From the NCBI GenBank assembly GCA_034336665.1, contig JAPFBE010000032.1, positions 2,728,001-2,792,000 on the forward strand: a DNA stretch of 64,000 nucleotides, written 5' to 3'. This document shows positions 24,816-37,286 of the stretch, piece after piece (position 1 is the stretch's first letter; each line of letters begins with the position of its first letter). Source of the stretch: Luscinia megarhynchos (taxonomy: Eukaryota > Chordata > Aves > Passeriformes > Turdidae). Under the pieces are notes generated by a model. That model had not been told where the DNA came from and ran no database searches. It was given only the letters and a program-made list of their open reading frames with translations. Position numbers and translations under genes: made by a program.

Positions 24816-25545
24816 TTTTATGGATAGAGTGGGAGCTTCAGACAAGCCCTGCCTTAGGCTCAGATTTTTGGCAGTATCTTAAATTTAGGTGGCCTGCACC
24901 TAAACCACTCCAGCTAGCAAGTTCTAAGAATGGCCAATTTAGTCTGTTATAAAATGAGTTATTTATTGAATAGACAGGAGATAACAGACAAGAGGCCTTA
25001 AACAGTTACTTACTGCACAGTATAAAACCAAAAAGAACTACTAGTATATTACATAGAACAGTGCATGACATTGAGATACCTATATTAAAGTTAGCAAAGA
25101 AATAGTATAGATTAGGAGTCAATGTAATTTACCACTGAAATGACAACAGTGTACACAAAGTCCTTTCACTCAACCTCTGGAAGAATAACTGCTAGGCTGT
25201 AGTCCCAAACCTTGGGGAAAAGGGCCTACACATTTCCAGGGAATGTGCAGAAGACTTCTTCTTTGTGAAAGTTTGGTGTTGCTTTTACAGTCTGTAAAAT
25301 GGAATGTCTGTGAGTCAGAAATTCCATCTTATCTTTCCACATCTCGCTTCCACAGCAAGATGTTTACTGTGAGCTGAAAGCATCCATTCCATGGCACCAA
25401 AATAACTCACTTCGAGGTAAACTTCAGTTAATTATTTCAACAAGTCTCATGTGAGGCTCATGTGAGAGCGAGATGCCCTGAGTTATTGAACCAGCTAACA
25501 AACACCAGATAAGCTCTTGTGGTGAGGGCCAATGCCCTGCTACAC
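24816..25545 (-). mobile_element. Probable LTR inserted in CR1 (boundaries uncertain)
   Basis: CR1 protein similarity stops near 24815 and resumes near 25546, with about 730 bases of unrelated DNA between. Read on the minus strand the insert could start TGTAGCAGGGCATTGG at 25545. A TTATTTATTGAATAG near 24960 would supply a minus-strand AATAAATAA signal near the far end. I could not read a target duplication cleanly. Confidence 0.4.
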
Positions 25546-26375
25546 ACATTGAGCTTGTTATCAATCAAAACCCCCCAAGTCCTTCTCCTCAGGGCTGCTT
25601 TCTATCCATTCTTCACCCAGTCTGTATTTGTGCTTGGGATTGTCCCAATTCAGGTTCAGGACTTTGCACTTCCCCTTGTTGAACTTCATGAGGTTTACAT
25701 AGACCCAGATCTCAGTCCAGTCCAGGTTCCTCTGAATGGCGTCCTTTCCTACCAGCATGTCAACCACACCACACAGCTCGATGTCATTGGCAAACTTGCT
25801 GAGGGTGCTCTCAATCCCACTGTCCATGTCACTGACACAGATGTTAAACAGCACCAGTCCCAACACTGACCCCTGAGGATCCACTTGTCACTGGTGTCCA
25901 CTTTGACATCGAGCTGTTGACCACAACTCTAAGTGTGACCATCTAGCCAATTCCTTATCCGAGTGGTCCACCCATCAAATCCATGTCTCGCCAGTTTAGA
26001 GACCAGGATGTTGTGCGGAAGTGTGCCAAGTGCTTTGCACAAGTCCGGGTAGATGACATCAGTTGCTCTTTTCTCATCCACTACTGCTGTAAAACCATCA
26101 TATAAGGACACCAAATTTGTGAGGCATGATTTGCCCTTAGTGAAGCCATGTTGGCTGTCTCAAATCCCATCTTTATTTTCCATATGGCTAAGTATATTTT
26201 CCAGGAGGATCTGCTCCATGATCTTGCCAGGCATTCAAACTGCTATGACTTCTCAAATATTATGGATACTGGGATATCCACTTCTTCTGTCAGTTCCCTC
26301 AGTACCCAAGGATGCATTTCATCAGGTCCCAGAGACTTGTGCACGCTCAAGTTTCTTAAATGGTCTTAAACCTGA
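25546..26375 (-). mobile_element. CR1 LINE reverse-transcriptase region (minus strand)
   Basis: Minus-strand frames encode DPQGSVLGLVLFNICVSDMD and LSKFANDIELCGVVD. In the latter the RT metal-binding FADD box is altered to FAND. Further up, [20 protein letters not shown] is motif A. Several frames are needed, so it is a relic. It continues the fragment at 24290 after the insertion. Confidence 0.85.
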
Positions 26376-27451
26376 TCTTCTTGGCCTATTTAGGAGACTT
26401 ATTCAGAGTGTTCCTTGAGAAGCAGCCCTTAAAAACAAAGGAGTACAGGAAAGGTGGGAGTGCTTCAAAACAGAGATCTTGAGGGCACAGGAACAGACTG
26501 CCCCTGTGTGCTGAAAGATGAGACAATGAGGCAAACATCTAGCCTGGATGGGCAACAAGGTTTTGGAGGAACTTAGGAATAAAAAGAGGATGGATCATCT
26601 TTGGAAGGAGGGTCAGGTGTCTCAGGAAGTATTTAAGGGGGCTGCTAGGGCATGTAGGAAAAAAATTTGGGACGCTAAAGCTCTGTTAGAACTTAATTTG
26701 GCAATTTTGTAAAGGATAATAAACATGTTTTTACAAATATATTAACGGCAAAAGGAAGGACAAGACCAGCCTTTCTTCTCTACTGGATGCGGGAGGGAAT
26801 TTAGTAACTGCAGATGAGGAGAAGGTGGAAGTGTTTAACGCCTTCTTTGCCTCAGTCTTTACTGGGAAGTTGGCTTGTCCTCAGGACAGCTGTCCTCCTG
26901 GGTTGGTAGACGGTGTCAGGGAGCAGAATGGTCCCCCTGTTATCCAAGAGGAGGCAGTCAGAGAGCTGCTGAGCCACTTGGATGTTCATAAATCAATGGG
27001 ACCAGATGGGATCCATCCCAGGGTGATGAGGGAGCTGGCAGATGAGCTTGCAAAGCCGGTCTCCATAATTTACCAGCAGTCCTGTGACACTGGCGAGATT
27101 CCATATGACTGAAAGCTGGCCAATGTGACACTCATTCATAAAAAGGGTGGGAAGGAGGATTCTGGTAACTATAGGCTAGTTAGCCTGATCGCAGTACCTG
27201 GCAAGGTAATGGAACAGTTTGTACTGAGTGTCATACAGCATTTATAGGATGGCCAGGGTATCAGACCTATCTAGCATGGGTTTAGGAGGGGTAGGTCTTG
27301 TTTGACCAACCTGGTCTCTTTTTATGACCAGGTGACCTGCCTGGTGGATTCAGGAAAGGCTGTGGATCTTGTCTATTTGGACCTCAGCAAGGCCTTTTAC
27401 ACTGTCTCCCACAGCACAGTCCTGGAAAAGGTGGCAGCCCACGACTTGGAC
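26376..27451 (+). mobile_element. CR1 LINE, plus strand, 5' segment of a split copy
   Basis: Plus-strand translation starts with LGLFRRLIQSVP. It passes through VFNAFFASVFTGKLACPQD and HLDVHKSMGPDGIHPRVMR (the CR1 region between endonuclease and RT), then [15 protein letters not shown] and LVYLDLSKAF (RT motif A). It is interrupted by the solo LTR at 27452 and continues at 27884. Several stops and a frame change are present. Confidence 0.9.
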
Positions 27452-27879
27452 TGATGCCTAGAAAGGCTAACCTGGAACAGAGACCAGACAGAGCAAAAGG
27501 AATAAAACAGGTATTTATTGAAAGGGTACACCTTGGTCAATGAAAGAGCCTGGCCGGGGCTACACCCAAGTCAAATCCAAGATGGATCCCAGTCATGAGT
27601 TTTTACACTTTTATAAGTTTTGGTTCATCTACATATTGGGGTCAATTGTCCAACCACAGGCCCAGGCCATGAAGTCTCAGCCCCCTGGCTTGTCCCCTTC
27701 CCTTAGCTGTTGTTTATGCTTTTTAGGTACTGGTTGTCCTTGATTCTTTAACTAGGAAGTGATTGTTTGGTCTAACTCCCCTGTAAAGAGAACTTAATAT
27801 CACCTAATATGGCGTTTCAGAGTTACACACTAAGCAGCAGAGAATCTGAGAAATATAAAAGCTAAAACCCAAGGCATCA
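27452..27879 (-). mobile_element. Solo LTR, 428 bp, 4-bp duplication GGAC, inside CR1
   Basis: The ends are TGATGCC and GGCATCA. GGAC lies on both sides (27448-27451 and 27880-27883), and the CR1 reading resumes exactly after it. On the minus strand it starts TGATGCCTTGGGTTTTAGC and carries AATAAATACC near its end, matching the plus-oriented sister at 11661-12088 in length and ends. Confidence 0.88.
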
Positions 27880-27883
27880 GGAC

Positions 27884-28950
27884 AGGAGCACTCTTTGCTG
27901 GGTTAAGAACTGGCTGGATGGCCAGGCCCTGAGAATGTTGGTGAATGGTGCTGCATCCAACTGGCAGCCACTCACTAGTAGTATGCCTCAGGATCTGTGC
28001 TGGTGCCAGTTCTGTTCAATATTTTTATTCATGACATGGATGTGGGTATTGAGTCTTTCATTAGTAAATTTGCCGACGACACTAAGCTGGGAGCGTGCGT
28101 CCATCTGTTGGAAAGTAGGAGGGCTCTGCAGAAAGACCTGGAATGGCTGGACAGACGGGCAGAGTCCAATAAGATGAAGTTTAATAAGTTCAAGTGTCGA
28201 GTCCTGCATTTGGCCACAATAACCCCCTGCAACGTTATAGACTGGGGATAGTGTGGCTGGACAGCACCCAGGCAGAAAGGGACCTGAGGGTACTGGTTGA
28301 CAGCCAACTGAACATGAGCGAGCAGTGTGCCCTGGTGGCCAAAAAGGCCTATGGCATCCTGGCCAGTATCAGGAATAGTGTGGCCAGCAGGAAAAGGGAC
28401 ATCGTTCTTCCCCTATACTAGGCACTGGTGAGGCTGTACCTTGAGTACTGTGTCCAGTTGTGGCCCCCTCAGTTTAGGAAGGATGTTTAGATGCTTGAAT
28501 GCATCCAGAGGAGGGCTACAAGGCTGCTGAGGGGCTTGGAACACAAGCCCTATGAGGAACAACTGAGGGAGCTGTGGTTGTTTAGCCTAGAGAAAAGGAG
28601 ACTCAGAGGTGACCTTATCATTCTCTACAACTACCTGAAAGGTAGTTGCAGTCGGGTGGGGATTGGTCTCTTTCTCCAGACAGCAACTGACAGAATGAGA
28701 GGACACAGTCTTAAGCTGCACCAAGGGAAATACAGGTTCAATATCAGGAAAAAGTTTTTTACAGAAAGAGTGATAAAGTACTGGAATGGTATGCCCAGGG
28801 AGGTGGTGGAGTCACCATCCCTGGATGTGTTTTAGAAAAGATTGAATTTGGCACTCGGTGCCCTGGTTTAGTTGAGGTGTTAGGACATAGGTTGGACTCG
28901 ATGATCTTGAAGGTCTCTTCCAACCTAGTGATTCTGTGTGTCTGATTCTC
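27884..28950 (+). mobile_element. CR1 LINE, plus strand, 3' segment of the split copy
   Basis: The plus strand encodes LVPVLFNIFIHDMDVGIES and [15 protein letters not shown] (the RT catalytic FADD box is intact). [18 protein letters not shown] and [20 protein letters not shown] follow. The 3' end near 28945 has diverged GATTCTGTGTGTCTGATTCT repeats, the CR1 terminus. Scattered stops and frame changes make it inactive. Confidence 0.9.
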
Positions 28951-30160
28951 TGTGTGTGATTCTCCTACAGTGGGTGGTTCTTCATTCTCCCAGTCCCTGC
29001 CTTTGGAATCTATGACTTGGGTAGTGCGGCTGGAGCACTTGCCAGTGAAGATCAAGACAAAGAAAATGTTGAATACTTCAGTCTTCTCCATGTCCTGGGT
29101 AACTAGGTCTCCTGTTTCCTTCCAGAGAGGGCCCAATATTTTCCCTAGTCTTCCTTTTATCAGTGATGCATATATAGAAGCTTTTCTTGTTGCCCTTGAC
29201 CCCCCTGGCCATATTCAATTCTATCAGGGCTTTAACTTTCCCAACCTGATAACTGTCTACTTGGACAATCTCTCTGTATTCCTCCCAGGCTTCCTGTCCT
29301 TGCTTTCACCCTCTGTAGGTTCCTTTTTGTGTTTGAGTTTGTCCAGGAGCCCCTTGTTCATCCAATGCCTTCTGTATTTTTTGCCCAATTTCTTCTTTGT
29401 TTTGAGTTTGGAGGAGGTGATCCTTGAATAACTACCAACTTTCATAGGCCCCTCCTCCCTCCAGGACTCTAATGCATGCTACTCAATCAATCAGATCCCT
29501 GAAGAGGCCAAAGTCAGCTCTCCTGAAGTCCAGGGCAGTGAGCTTGTGCACCCTCCTGAGCTTGTTGTGCACCCTCCTTGCTGCCCCAAGGATCTTGAAT
29601 TTCACCATTCCATGGTCACTGCAGCCAAGGCTGCTCTGGAGCTTCACGTTCTCCACCAGCTTCTCCTTGTTGGTTAGAACAAGGTCCAGCATAGCACCTC
29701 TCCTTGTGTAAATTAGGATCTATGAGTCTTTGGATTTTATAAGTTGATTAAAACCAAAACCAAAACCAAATCATATTTTGCTCAGTTATACTGTTTCTTT
29801 GCAGGTTGAGAGTAACTTCTGGCTCCCCTTTAGTCCTGACCCACAAGCTCTTGGTCCTGTCCTCAGCCATCCTCAGGCAAAGCTCCATGCTCTCCAGCTG
29901 GTCATTAACATAGAGGGCAACACCTCATCTTCTCCCCTGGCCTGTCCTTCCTAAAGAAGCCTGTATCTTTACATTCCAGCACTCCAGTAATAGGAATCAG
30001 GCCATCACATCTCCGTGATACCAATAAGCTCAAAACCTAGCAGGTGTGCATATGTCTTTAGTTCCTCCTCTATGTTGCCCATGCTGCTTGTGTTACCATA
30101 GAGGCATTTATGTTGGGCCTCAGATGAAGCCAAATTACTGGCTGGAGTGGCTGGAATTCT
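28951..30160 (-). mobile_element. CR1 LINE endonuclease-side segment (minus strand)
   Basis: Minus-strand frames give EVFNIFFVLIFTGKCSS, then [17 protein letters not shown], then LDLVLTNKEKLVENVKLQS with CSDHGMVKFKIL, in order of rising coordinate. This is the endonuclease-to-RT half of CR1 read backwards, joined tail to tail with the plus copy ending at 28950. A short A-rich and unmatched stretch breaks it near 29720-29810. Confidence 0.8.
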
Positions 30161-30381
30161 TTTGTGCTGCAAAGGAATATTTCAAATGTTCTCAACCTGT
30201 CCCCTGTGTGTTGCATTTAATATTGAATCAAAATCAAGCAAGAAATGTGTAAATCTTTAATGTTTACTTAGAAACAGAATAGATGGTGACACAAAGGGTA
30301 GCATTACTAAGATGTTTTAGTTTTGCCTCATATGTTCAAGTATTTTCTGTTATCTTTCCATTATTTTCACAAAAAGTAAAC

Positions 30382-30771
30382 TCAGTTAAGCTCTTGAAGA
30401 TCAGATTTATCAACTTTAATATTATCAATATAAGTTTGATGTTTCTGGCTGGTGATTGAAGATACATGATGATCATCATATGGCCAATATTTCTTAAGAG
30501 TAACATTATCAAAACCCTCTGGGAAAGGTACTCTAACTGAACAGGTTGAGAAAAGTTTGTCAAGACTTGTGTCAGATAGGCAGATGGCATCGGAGCCTGC
30601 AGACTTAACTAAAGCAACCCAGACATTAGTCTTTGATTGATTCACAGGTAAAGCTTCACCACAAAAACTAAAACAAAAGAAGGAAAACAACATGCATTTG
30701 CGCAAACGATAAAACTCCATTCTTTTCTTGAGCTGTTTCTGGCAGATCACTTTCTCCTGAAGACTCTGCAC
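30382..30771 (-). pseudogene. env beginning, truncated (ERVK-like)
   Basis: This 129-residue frame follows integrase, overlapping its region end to end. It has a hydrophobic leader (CMLFSFFCFSFCG) and then a surface-glycoprotein start including VNQSKTNVWVALVKSAG and DAICLSDTSL. This is the kind of SU beginning seen in avian class II elements. It ends at 30382, and no transmembrane subunit was found beyond. Confidence 0.6.
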
Positions 30772-30774
30772 AGT

Positions 30775-31740
30775 TCACATCTGGGTGCTTGCTTCCTGGC
30801 TTCTTCTTGCGGGGTCACTGGCTGATGTGGAGGCTTCAGCAGGCTTCGACGTGCAGTAATGCTTCACATTCTTTGCTGGAACCCACTTTAGTCCTCCATC
30901 TGTGGAAACACACGCAAACTCCTTTCCCCATGTTATAAGATTGTATGGTGCTTCTATTTGTCCTGTTTCTAAGTTTTTAACCAGAACTGGGGGGTGCTCT
31001 TTTAGTTTTGCTTTTTTGTTGTTCAAGAAGTGTCTATAAATGGGGGGATCAGGCTCTTCTGCAGAGCTGTTCAGAAAATTGTAAACATACAAAGCCTTAT
31101 TCAACCTCCTTTGAGGTGTAGCCTGAGCTTTTCCCCCTTTCTGTTAATCCAAAATGCGTTTTAGAGTTTGATGTGTTCTTTCTATTATTCCTTGACTTGT
31201 GGGTGAGTGGGCTATGCCAAATGTATGGTGAATACCCCAGTCATTTAAAAATGCAGCTAATTCTTGTGAAGTATATCAAGGACCATTATCTCTTTTAACT
31301 TCTTGGGGGATACCTAAATAAGAAAAGGCTTGTGAAAAATTCTGGCAAACATGCTTAGCTGTTTCCCCTGTATGTACAGAAGCAAAAACTTCATTTGAGA
31401 ATGTATTAACAGAGACATGGATATTTCTAAGCTTTCCAAAAGAGGGATACTTAGTAACATCTGTTTGCCATTTCTGTAAACTCTCCAACCCTCTTGGGTT
31501 GGTGGCTCCTGAAGCAGGAAGAGGCTGAAAAAGATGACAATCTGGGAAAACTCGTACAATATTTTGTGCTTGCTCCAAAGTAATATGAAAATCTCTTTTT
31601 ATTGCCTGTGCATTTTGGTGAAAAAATGCATGGCTCAATTTGGCTTGTTCAATAGTGTTGGGCAGAGTAGTTGCAGCAGGCACTGAGGTAGAATTTTCAA
31701 TGTCTGCTGCACCTTCTTCATCAGATGCTGCTGATGTCAA
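30775..31740 (-). pseudogene. Integrase of the ERVK-like provirus
   Basis: The zinc-binding region shows two His (AKLSHAFFHQNAQ) but a Phe where the first Cys is expected before PDC. The catalytic core has WQTDVT and KRDNGP, followed at once by an in-frame stop (near 31279). The sequence past it keeps the catalytic Glu in an IIERTH context. A second stop is near 31145. The C-terminal domain is at 31104-30775 (LNKALYVYNFLN to VPAKNVKHYC). It is not functional. Confidence 0.82.
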
Positions 31741-31761
31741 TGCATCGGCTCAGGCATTTCC

Positions 31762-33367
31762 TTATGCCATAAATCCTGGGAGGCCCGAATGGGCTCTAAT
31801 GTGAGAAACAAAATAAGGATTAGTTCTGTGAGATAAAATTTTATAGAGACAGGTGAGCCAAAGACACAACTTGTCATTGTTCACATCCTTTAAAAGTGAT
31901 CCCTCAATTCTCTTAATAATATTAGCAACGTATGCTGAATCAGTTATCAGGTTGAAAGGTTCTGGAAAGAGCTGAAAAGCCCTTACAACTGCTGCCAATT
32001 CTACAATCTGAGAAGAACCTTCAACTTTTTGGACATCTTGTTCCCAAGCTTTTGTTTTCACATTTTGCCATGTAACTACTGAATTGTGCGTTTGCCCTGA
32101 CCCGTCAGTGAAAATAGTAATTGCTTCTAAAGGTTCTTCACTGATCAGAGGTTTTTCTTTGTAGCTTAATTTAGCTTCGATCATTTTGTGTGCAGGATAA
32201 TGAATGGAGCAAACGCCTGGAAAATAAAGCAAGGTGTGCAGCAAGTCCTCTGACTTTTGCATTGCCCACTCAAAATAAGTTTTCTTCATGGGCAAATAGC
32301 TAATTTCAAATTCATAACCTGCTATAGAAAGAAGCCTTGTTCTGCCTTTAATGATGATTTGAGACATCATTTCTAAAGGTGTGATGATTGTCTTTGGTGA
32401 CCTGTAAGAAATGAAAACCCATTCAATTATTAACAACGGATTTTTTTGAGAGGGATCCCATTTAAAAATGAGGCCACACAGTCTCAGCTCTTGTCCTAAA
32501 ACTCCAAGGAAAAAGGGTTTATCTGGGATACAGTGATGTGCCTGCCTGGTCTGCAAGGGCATCAGTAATTTTTTCTAAGGTCTTACAAGCCTCGGGAGTG
32601 AGAGACCTAGGGGATCTAATGTCATTGTCCCCTCTCAACAAAATAAAAAGTGGAGCAAGTTCATCAGCAGTGATTCCCAACACGGGCCTGACCCAGTTAA
32701 TTTCACCTAAAAGCTGTTGCAAATCTTGTAAAGTGCGAACATCCATTCAGACTTGTATTTTCTGAGGGACAATAGATTGTTCTTTTAGTTTCCAACCCCA
32801 GTATTTCCAGGGAGCAGTCTCTTGTATTTTTTATTCAGAGACCACCAGTCCAGCTTTTTTGATTTCAGCAACAACACCGTCACGAGTTTTCTCCATTTGT
32901 TTCTGTGTTGGCACTGCTATGAGTAAATCGTCCATGTAGTGGAGAATAACTAATTGTGGGAATTGCTCATGGACTGGAGATAAGGCACGGGCTACAAAAT
33001 AATGGCAGATAGTCGGCGAGTTTTTCATTCCCTGTGGCAAAACGAGCCAATGATACCTTTGAAGTGGCTCCTGCAAGTTTGTACTTGGAATGGAGAAAGC
33101 AAAATGAGGTGCATCATCTGGGTGCAGTGGAATGTTAAAGAAACAGTCCTTTAACTTGATAATAACAAGTGACCAGTTTCTTGGGATCATGGAAATGTTG
33201 GACAGGCCAGGTTGTAGAGGGCCCATGTTCTCAATCACTGCATTAATTTTTCTGAGATCATGTAACAGTTGCCAGGTGTCAGAAGCTTTCTTATGGATTA
33301 CAAATACAGGTGAGTTCCAGGGACTGTTAGTAGGTGTGATGTGACCTTTTTGCAGTTGTTCAGCCAC
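31762..33367 (-). pseudogene. Reverse transcriptase and RNase H of the ERVK-like provirus
   Basis: RT fingers and palm are in the frame 33367-32831: NSPVFVIHKKASDTWQLL, then LPQGMKNSPTICHYF, then YMDDLLIAVP with both Asp residues. Motif A reads LVIIKLKDCFF, with Lys at residue 71 where the first catalytic Asp belongs. The thumb and connection continue at 32746-32519. RNase H is at 32562-31762 with ITIFTDGSGQ, the Glu of QIVELAAVVRAF and NLITDSAYVAN. Frame breaks lie between these parts. It is dead by both frame and catalytic residue. Confidence 0.85.
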
Positions 33368-33477
33368 TAGGTTCCTAAGAACATTCAGCTTATTATCTAT
33401 TTTGGGCGACTGTGGGACCCAGACAAGGATGTCAGTTTTCCAGGTCAGTTTTAAAATGCTGAGTGTTTCAGTGACTT

Positions 33478-33960
33478 CTATGGAAAATCCAGTTCAATTC
33501 TGGCTCCCCATTGAGAAAGCAAATCCCTTCCCCACACTGTGATGTGTCTCTGCACTACATAGGGGCGGATCAATGCCTTTTTCCCTTGTGGTCCTCTAAT
33601 ACTGATGACAGATTCTCTCTGCAAGCACGGAGTGACACCTCCGATGCCTGTGAGAGCACCTGGGGGAGTTATTAATTTCCATTCTGCTGGCCAATAATAA
33701 TAAGAGATCACAGTGACATCTGCTCTCGTATCAATCATCCCCTTGATCCTAACTCGAACCCCACCAATGGACAATTCACAAGTTACCATTGGTTGTTGAG
33801 TACTTATGTGTTGAACCCATAGAACTTCAGGGTTTTCATGAGCAGATGAGGAACCGCAAGGTGGCATATACTCCGTAGTCCCCATAAACAGTGCTATAGC
33901 AATAGCTATAGGAGTTTTAGGTGGTATATGCAATGGGGGATAGCAGGCATTGGCTAACAC
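33478..33960 (-). pseudogene. Retroviral protease with altered active site (ERVK-like)
   Basis: This is a 160-residue frame. VLWVQHISTQQ leads into the aspartic-protease fold, and the active-site triad reads Asp77-Thr78-Arg79 followed by ADVTVIS, where functional enzymes have Asp-Thr-Gly. The flap-like TGIGG and the C-terminal GRDLLSQWGARIELDF (start of a G-patch-like tail) are present. The Gly-to-Arg change should abolish activity. It lies downstream of gag and upstream of RT on the minus strand. Confidence 0.82.
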
Positions 33961-34143
33961 TCATAATTCTTTATTGCAATTAACAGAGATTATACAAGGC
34001 AAAACAAGCAGTCCCAGAATACCATTCCTTTCTTTACCAATAACTAAAAAGTCTTGTCTATATTAAGAAGTCCCAGTAATCCCTGTTGGAATATAGTCAT
34101 AACCACTGTCCATTAAAAAGGTTGTTGTGGGCTGGGAGGTTGC

Positions 34144-37100
34144 CTAAGTACACCAGAACCCTGGGGGGTGATAAACCTGAGACATTACCTGGGGTTCTGT
34201 TGGTGATGGAGGGAAGGGCTTCTGAGCTGGAATATTTGCAAATTCTCCCTTGGGGACCTGCGGTGCCATAACTTGTTTTATCGCGTGATGGCGTTGCGTG
34301 CTCTTCCTGGAGGTTTTTGGACTGTGTTTTCTGCTCATATCAGGTCTGGTTCGACACTGCCATGAGAAATGATGTCCCTTCTTGCAGGTGGAGCAGCGAT
34401 CTGATGTTTGTGCCATTTTTCTAACTTCTGGGCAGTTCCTCACAATATCACCAGGTTTTTTTCAGAAATAACAAGGTCATGAGGTTACAGTGGCAGGTAT
34501 CACAGCCATGGTGTTACTTTGTTGTTGAGAGTTCAGGTGTAGAGCAGCTAGGATCTCAGTGAGCTTCTGGTCTCGTGCTTCTGCCTGGGCTGCCAGTGCA
34601 GCTGCTTGTGGTGTTTGAGCTGTAACAGCCCTTTCAATTTTTTCTCCTAGAGTTTTTCCAAGTTCAGTCACTTGGATAGTGGCCACCTGCTGCGGACTCC
34701 CAATTTTGTTGCAGGCATCTATCATTTCAGGCACCGAGGGCTTTTCTTTTCCCGGAGCTTTTATAACCCTTTTACATTCTGCATTGGCATTATTTTCAAT
34801 AATATCCCTTATCATTATCGGACGTGCTATATTGTTGCTACATTGCCTTTCTGCTGCTTGGATCACCCAGTCCACAAATGTAGTAAATGGTTCAGACAGT
34901 TCTTGGCTAATCAAATTATAAGCTTTTTCAAAGTTCCCTGCACGCTGGCTTTGCAGAAAAGCTCTACAGGCCATTTTCTTAATGTCATCTAATGCTATTC
35001 TGGGTAAATTCAATTGATCCTCATTTCTGTCGTCAGGGTGCTCACCTGTTAGTTTGGATATGGTGAGGGTATGGAGATCTGCATCAGTACTCTGTCTGTA
35101 AGTAGCTAATATTTCGGTGAGCATCCGTTTCCATTTCAATTCCCAGATTATATATTGCGAATCTATGAGAGTTATGCTGGCAAGATTTTTACAGTCATTG
35201 GGTGTGAGCGTATGCCCTTCTAATGTACTTTTCAGTAGCTGTTTAAAATATGGTGAACAGATGCTGCTGTCCCTTATTGCTTTTCTTAATTCTTTAATTT
35301 CATGAGATGGAATGGCGGTCCATGTCCTAGGACCACCAGGCTGTTGGCTAAATATCACTGGCATTGCTAATATATCAAGACTTTCATCTTTGCAAATTTG
35401 GCGTCTAATTTCATGCCAATTTGTTAACTGACAATTATCATAATATTTCTGGGAGTTTAATTCTGGTGAGTTTTCAGGATATAGTGTCTCATTTTGAAAT
35501 GGAAATTTCTTTTGTATAGTGGGCAAAGAGTTAGCATTTGCATATGTAAAATAGTTCTCTGTCTGTCCTGTATGTATTAACGTGGGTGTAGTACCATCAA
35601 CTCCCCCTCTGTCTTGCATTATGTGTGTGCCAGGTTGCGATGGCAGGGCTGTGCTGGTTATGTCGGGTAGTGGAGGCGGTGGAGGTACAGGAGACATCTG
35701 GTGTGCAGGATTGCAAACTGCGGAGGTATCTCTTAGTGATGCGGCTGTCCATATTTGACTGAAGGTCCGGCTTAGGAAGAAATGCAGAGGGATATTGTTG
35801 GAGTGGGGCTATAGGACCCAGAGAAGACGGACGCCGCAAAAACAGCGCATGCGCGGGAAGCACTGGTGTGTTCAGTGCATGTGCGACGTCCATTTCCGGT
35901 GCGGCGTGGACGGTTATGGCAACTGGGAGCATGGAGGGCGGCAGGCACTTGGCTCTGGGGGGTTGTGGGAAGGGCCATTCGGTGCGGATAGAAGCGGCCA
36001 GCTGGGCCGTATCCGGGGGGCTGGAGCAGGAGGTGGAGGCGGGGCTGCAGCGCTCGGCAGTTTAGAAGCGGGAAGCTGCGATGGGGACGGCACAGCTCGG
36101 GTCGGGGTCATGGCAGTGAGTGGCGACGGTGCTGCGCCCAACATGGGCGCACTGGGCGGACCAGGGGAGGGGAGCCGAGGTGGCGGGGCAGCCGCAGCCG
36201 TGCCAGGAACGGAAAGGCGGGCCATCGCCGGCTGCTCAGCAGGCGGCACCGGCAGGGGCTGGGTTGCAGCGTGCGGGCACTGGATGCCTGCAAGCTGAGC
36301 CGGGGCCCACTTAGGCACCGGTGCACTGACGCGGGATGGTTTGGGGGGAGGGGGCCTCCCTTCTCCCAGAGCACACGGCGCTGCGACGGGATCGGAGGGC
36401 TGCAGCGTGCCAGTGGCAGCATCCACAACCGACGCTGGAGACGGCAGCGTGGCTGCAACAGGTGGAGATGGAATTTCTGGCACCACCGGCACTTGTGGGG
36501 TTGGGATTGATTCGGCCACGTGTGCTTGTAATGCATTCACGATAATGGTCACTACTGCCATGATGGGTCCGGCCACGCTTGGGGGCAGCGGGGGAGGGGC
36601 ACCTGAGCTGGCAGGAACGAGGGAGGGGGGGCAGGGTTGGAATAACGCCAGCAGTGGGGGACAGGGCCACGGCGATGAGTTGGGCAGGTGGGTGTGTAGG
36701 GGCAGAACTGAGGGGCGGGGTCGTGGCGATTAAGTTGGCGGGTGGGTGTGCAGGGGCGGAACCGAGGGGTGGGGTCGCGGTGATGACGTGACCAGGGGTG
36801 GGGAGAGCACCGAGTGTGAAAAAGGGGTGGGATCCGCGGTTACTGAGGGAACAGGGCGAAGGTGGCATTCGGGGCAAGGATAAAGACAGCCGAAGCAACG
36901 GGGGCGTGCACGGCAGGGTCGAACACGGTGGGGGCCATGGCAGGCATGGACATGCTGGGAGCAGGGGCTAACACAGCATGAGCGGACGTGGCGGCTGGGG
37001 TCGCTAGGACTGCCTCCGGAACTACGAGGGCGGGGGGAGGGGCCGCAGAAGCTTGGGGGATGGTGGCAGCTGGGCCCACGAGGCTTGGAGGAGTAGGGGA

Positions 37101-37286
37101 TGATATGGCTGCTTGCATGCCTGGGGCTGGACACATAGCAGGAGCAGGGCCCAGCGTGACGGCGGCCAGGGAAAGCTGTTTGTCAGCAAATAGCTCCACT
37201 AGCGCCCTACAAGCTGGGACCAGCTCTGTGGCAGCCATATCTCGGTGGGATATATGATTAAAAAGCTTTATCCGACTTTGTCCCAA
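34144..37286 (-). pseudogene. Degraded gag of the ERVK-like provirus
   Basis: The gene starts at 37286 with MGQSRIKLF, whose Gly2 could be myristoylated. A GC-rich, Pro/Ala-rich matrix or p12-like region (about 35900-37150) needs frame changes. The capsid is the best part: 35697-34477, 406 residues, with a major-homology-like FTTFVDWVIQAAERQ. A zinc knuckle CSTCKKGHHFSWQC follows in the frame at 34443-34144. The minus-strand frames at 37286 and 36576 are out of register, and a stop separates the Pro-rich part from the capsid. It is not functional as one protein. Confidence 0.8.
36656..36795. repeat. 54-bp tandem repeat in gag
   Basis: About two and a half copies of a 54-bp unit with the core AGTTGG(C/G)(A/G)GGTGGGTGTG(T/C)AGGGGC. 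On the minus strand it encodes an 18-residue repeat of the type SAPAHPPANLIATTPPL. It lies in the Pro/Ala-rich part of gag. Confidence 0.75.

Noticed and set aside
35795..36733. Plus-strand Gly-rich frames, up to 167 codons
   Set aside because: They are antisense shadows of the GC-rich Pro/Ala gag region of the minus-strand ERVK-like provirus.
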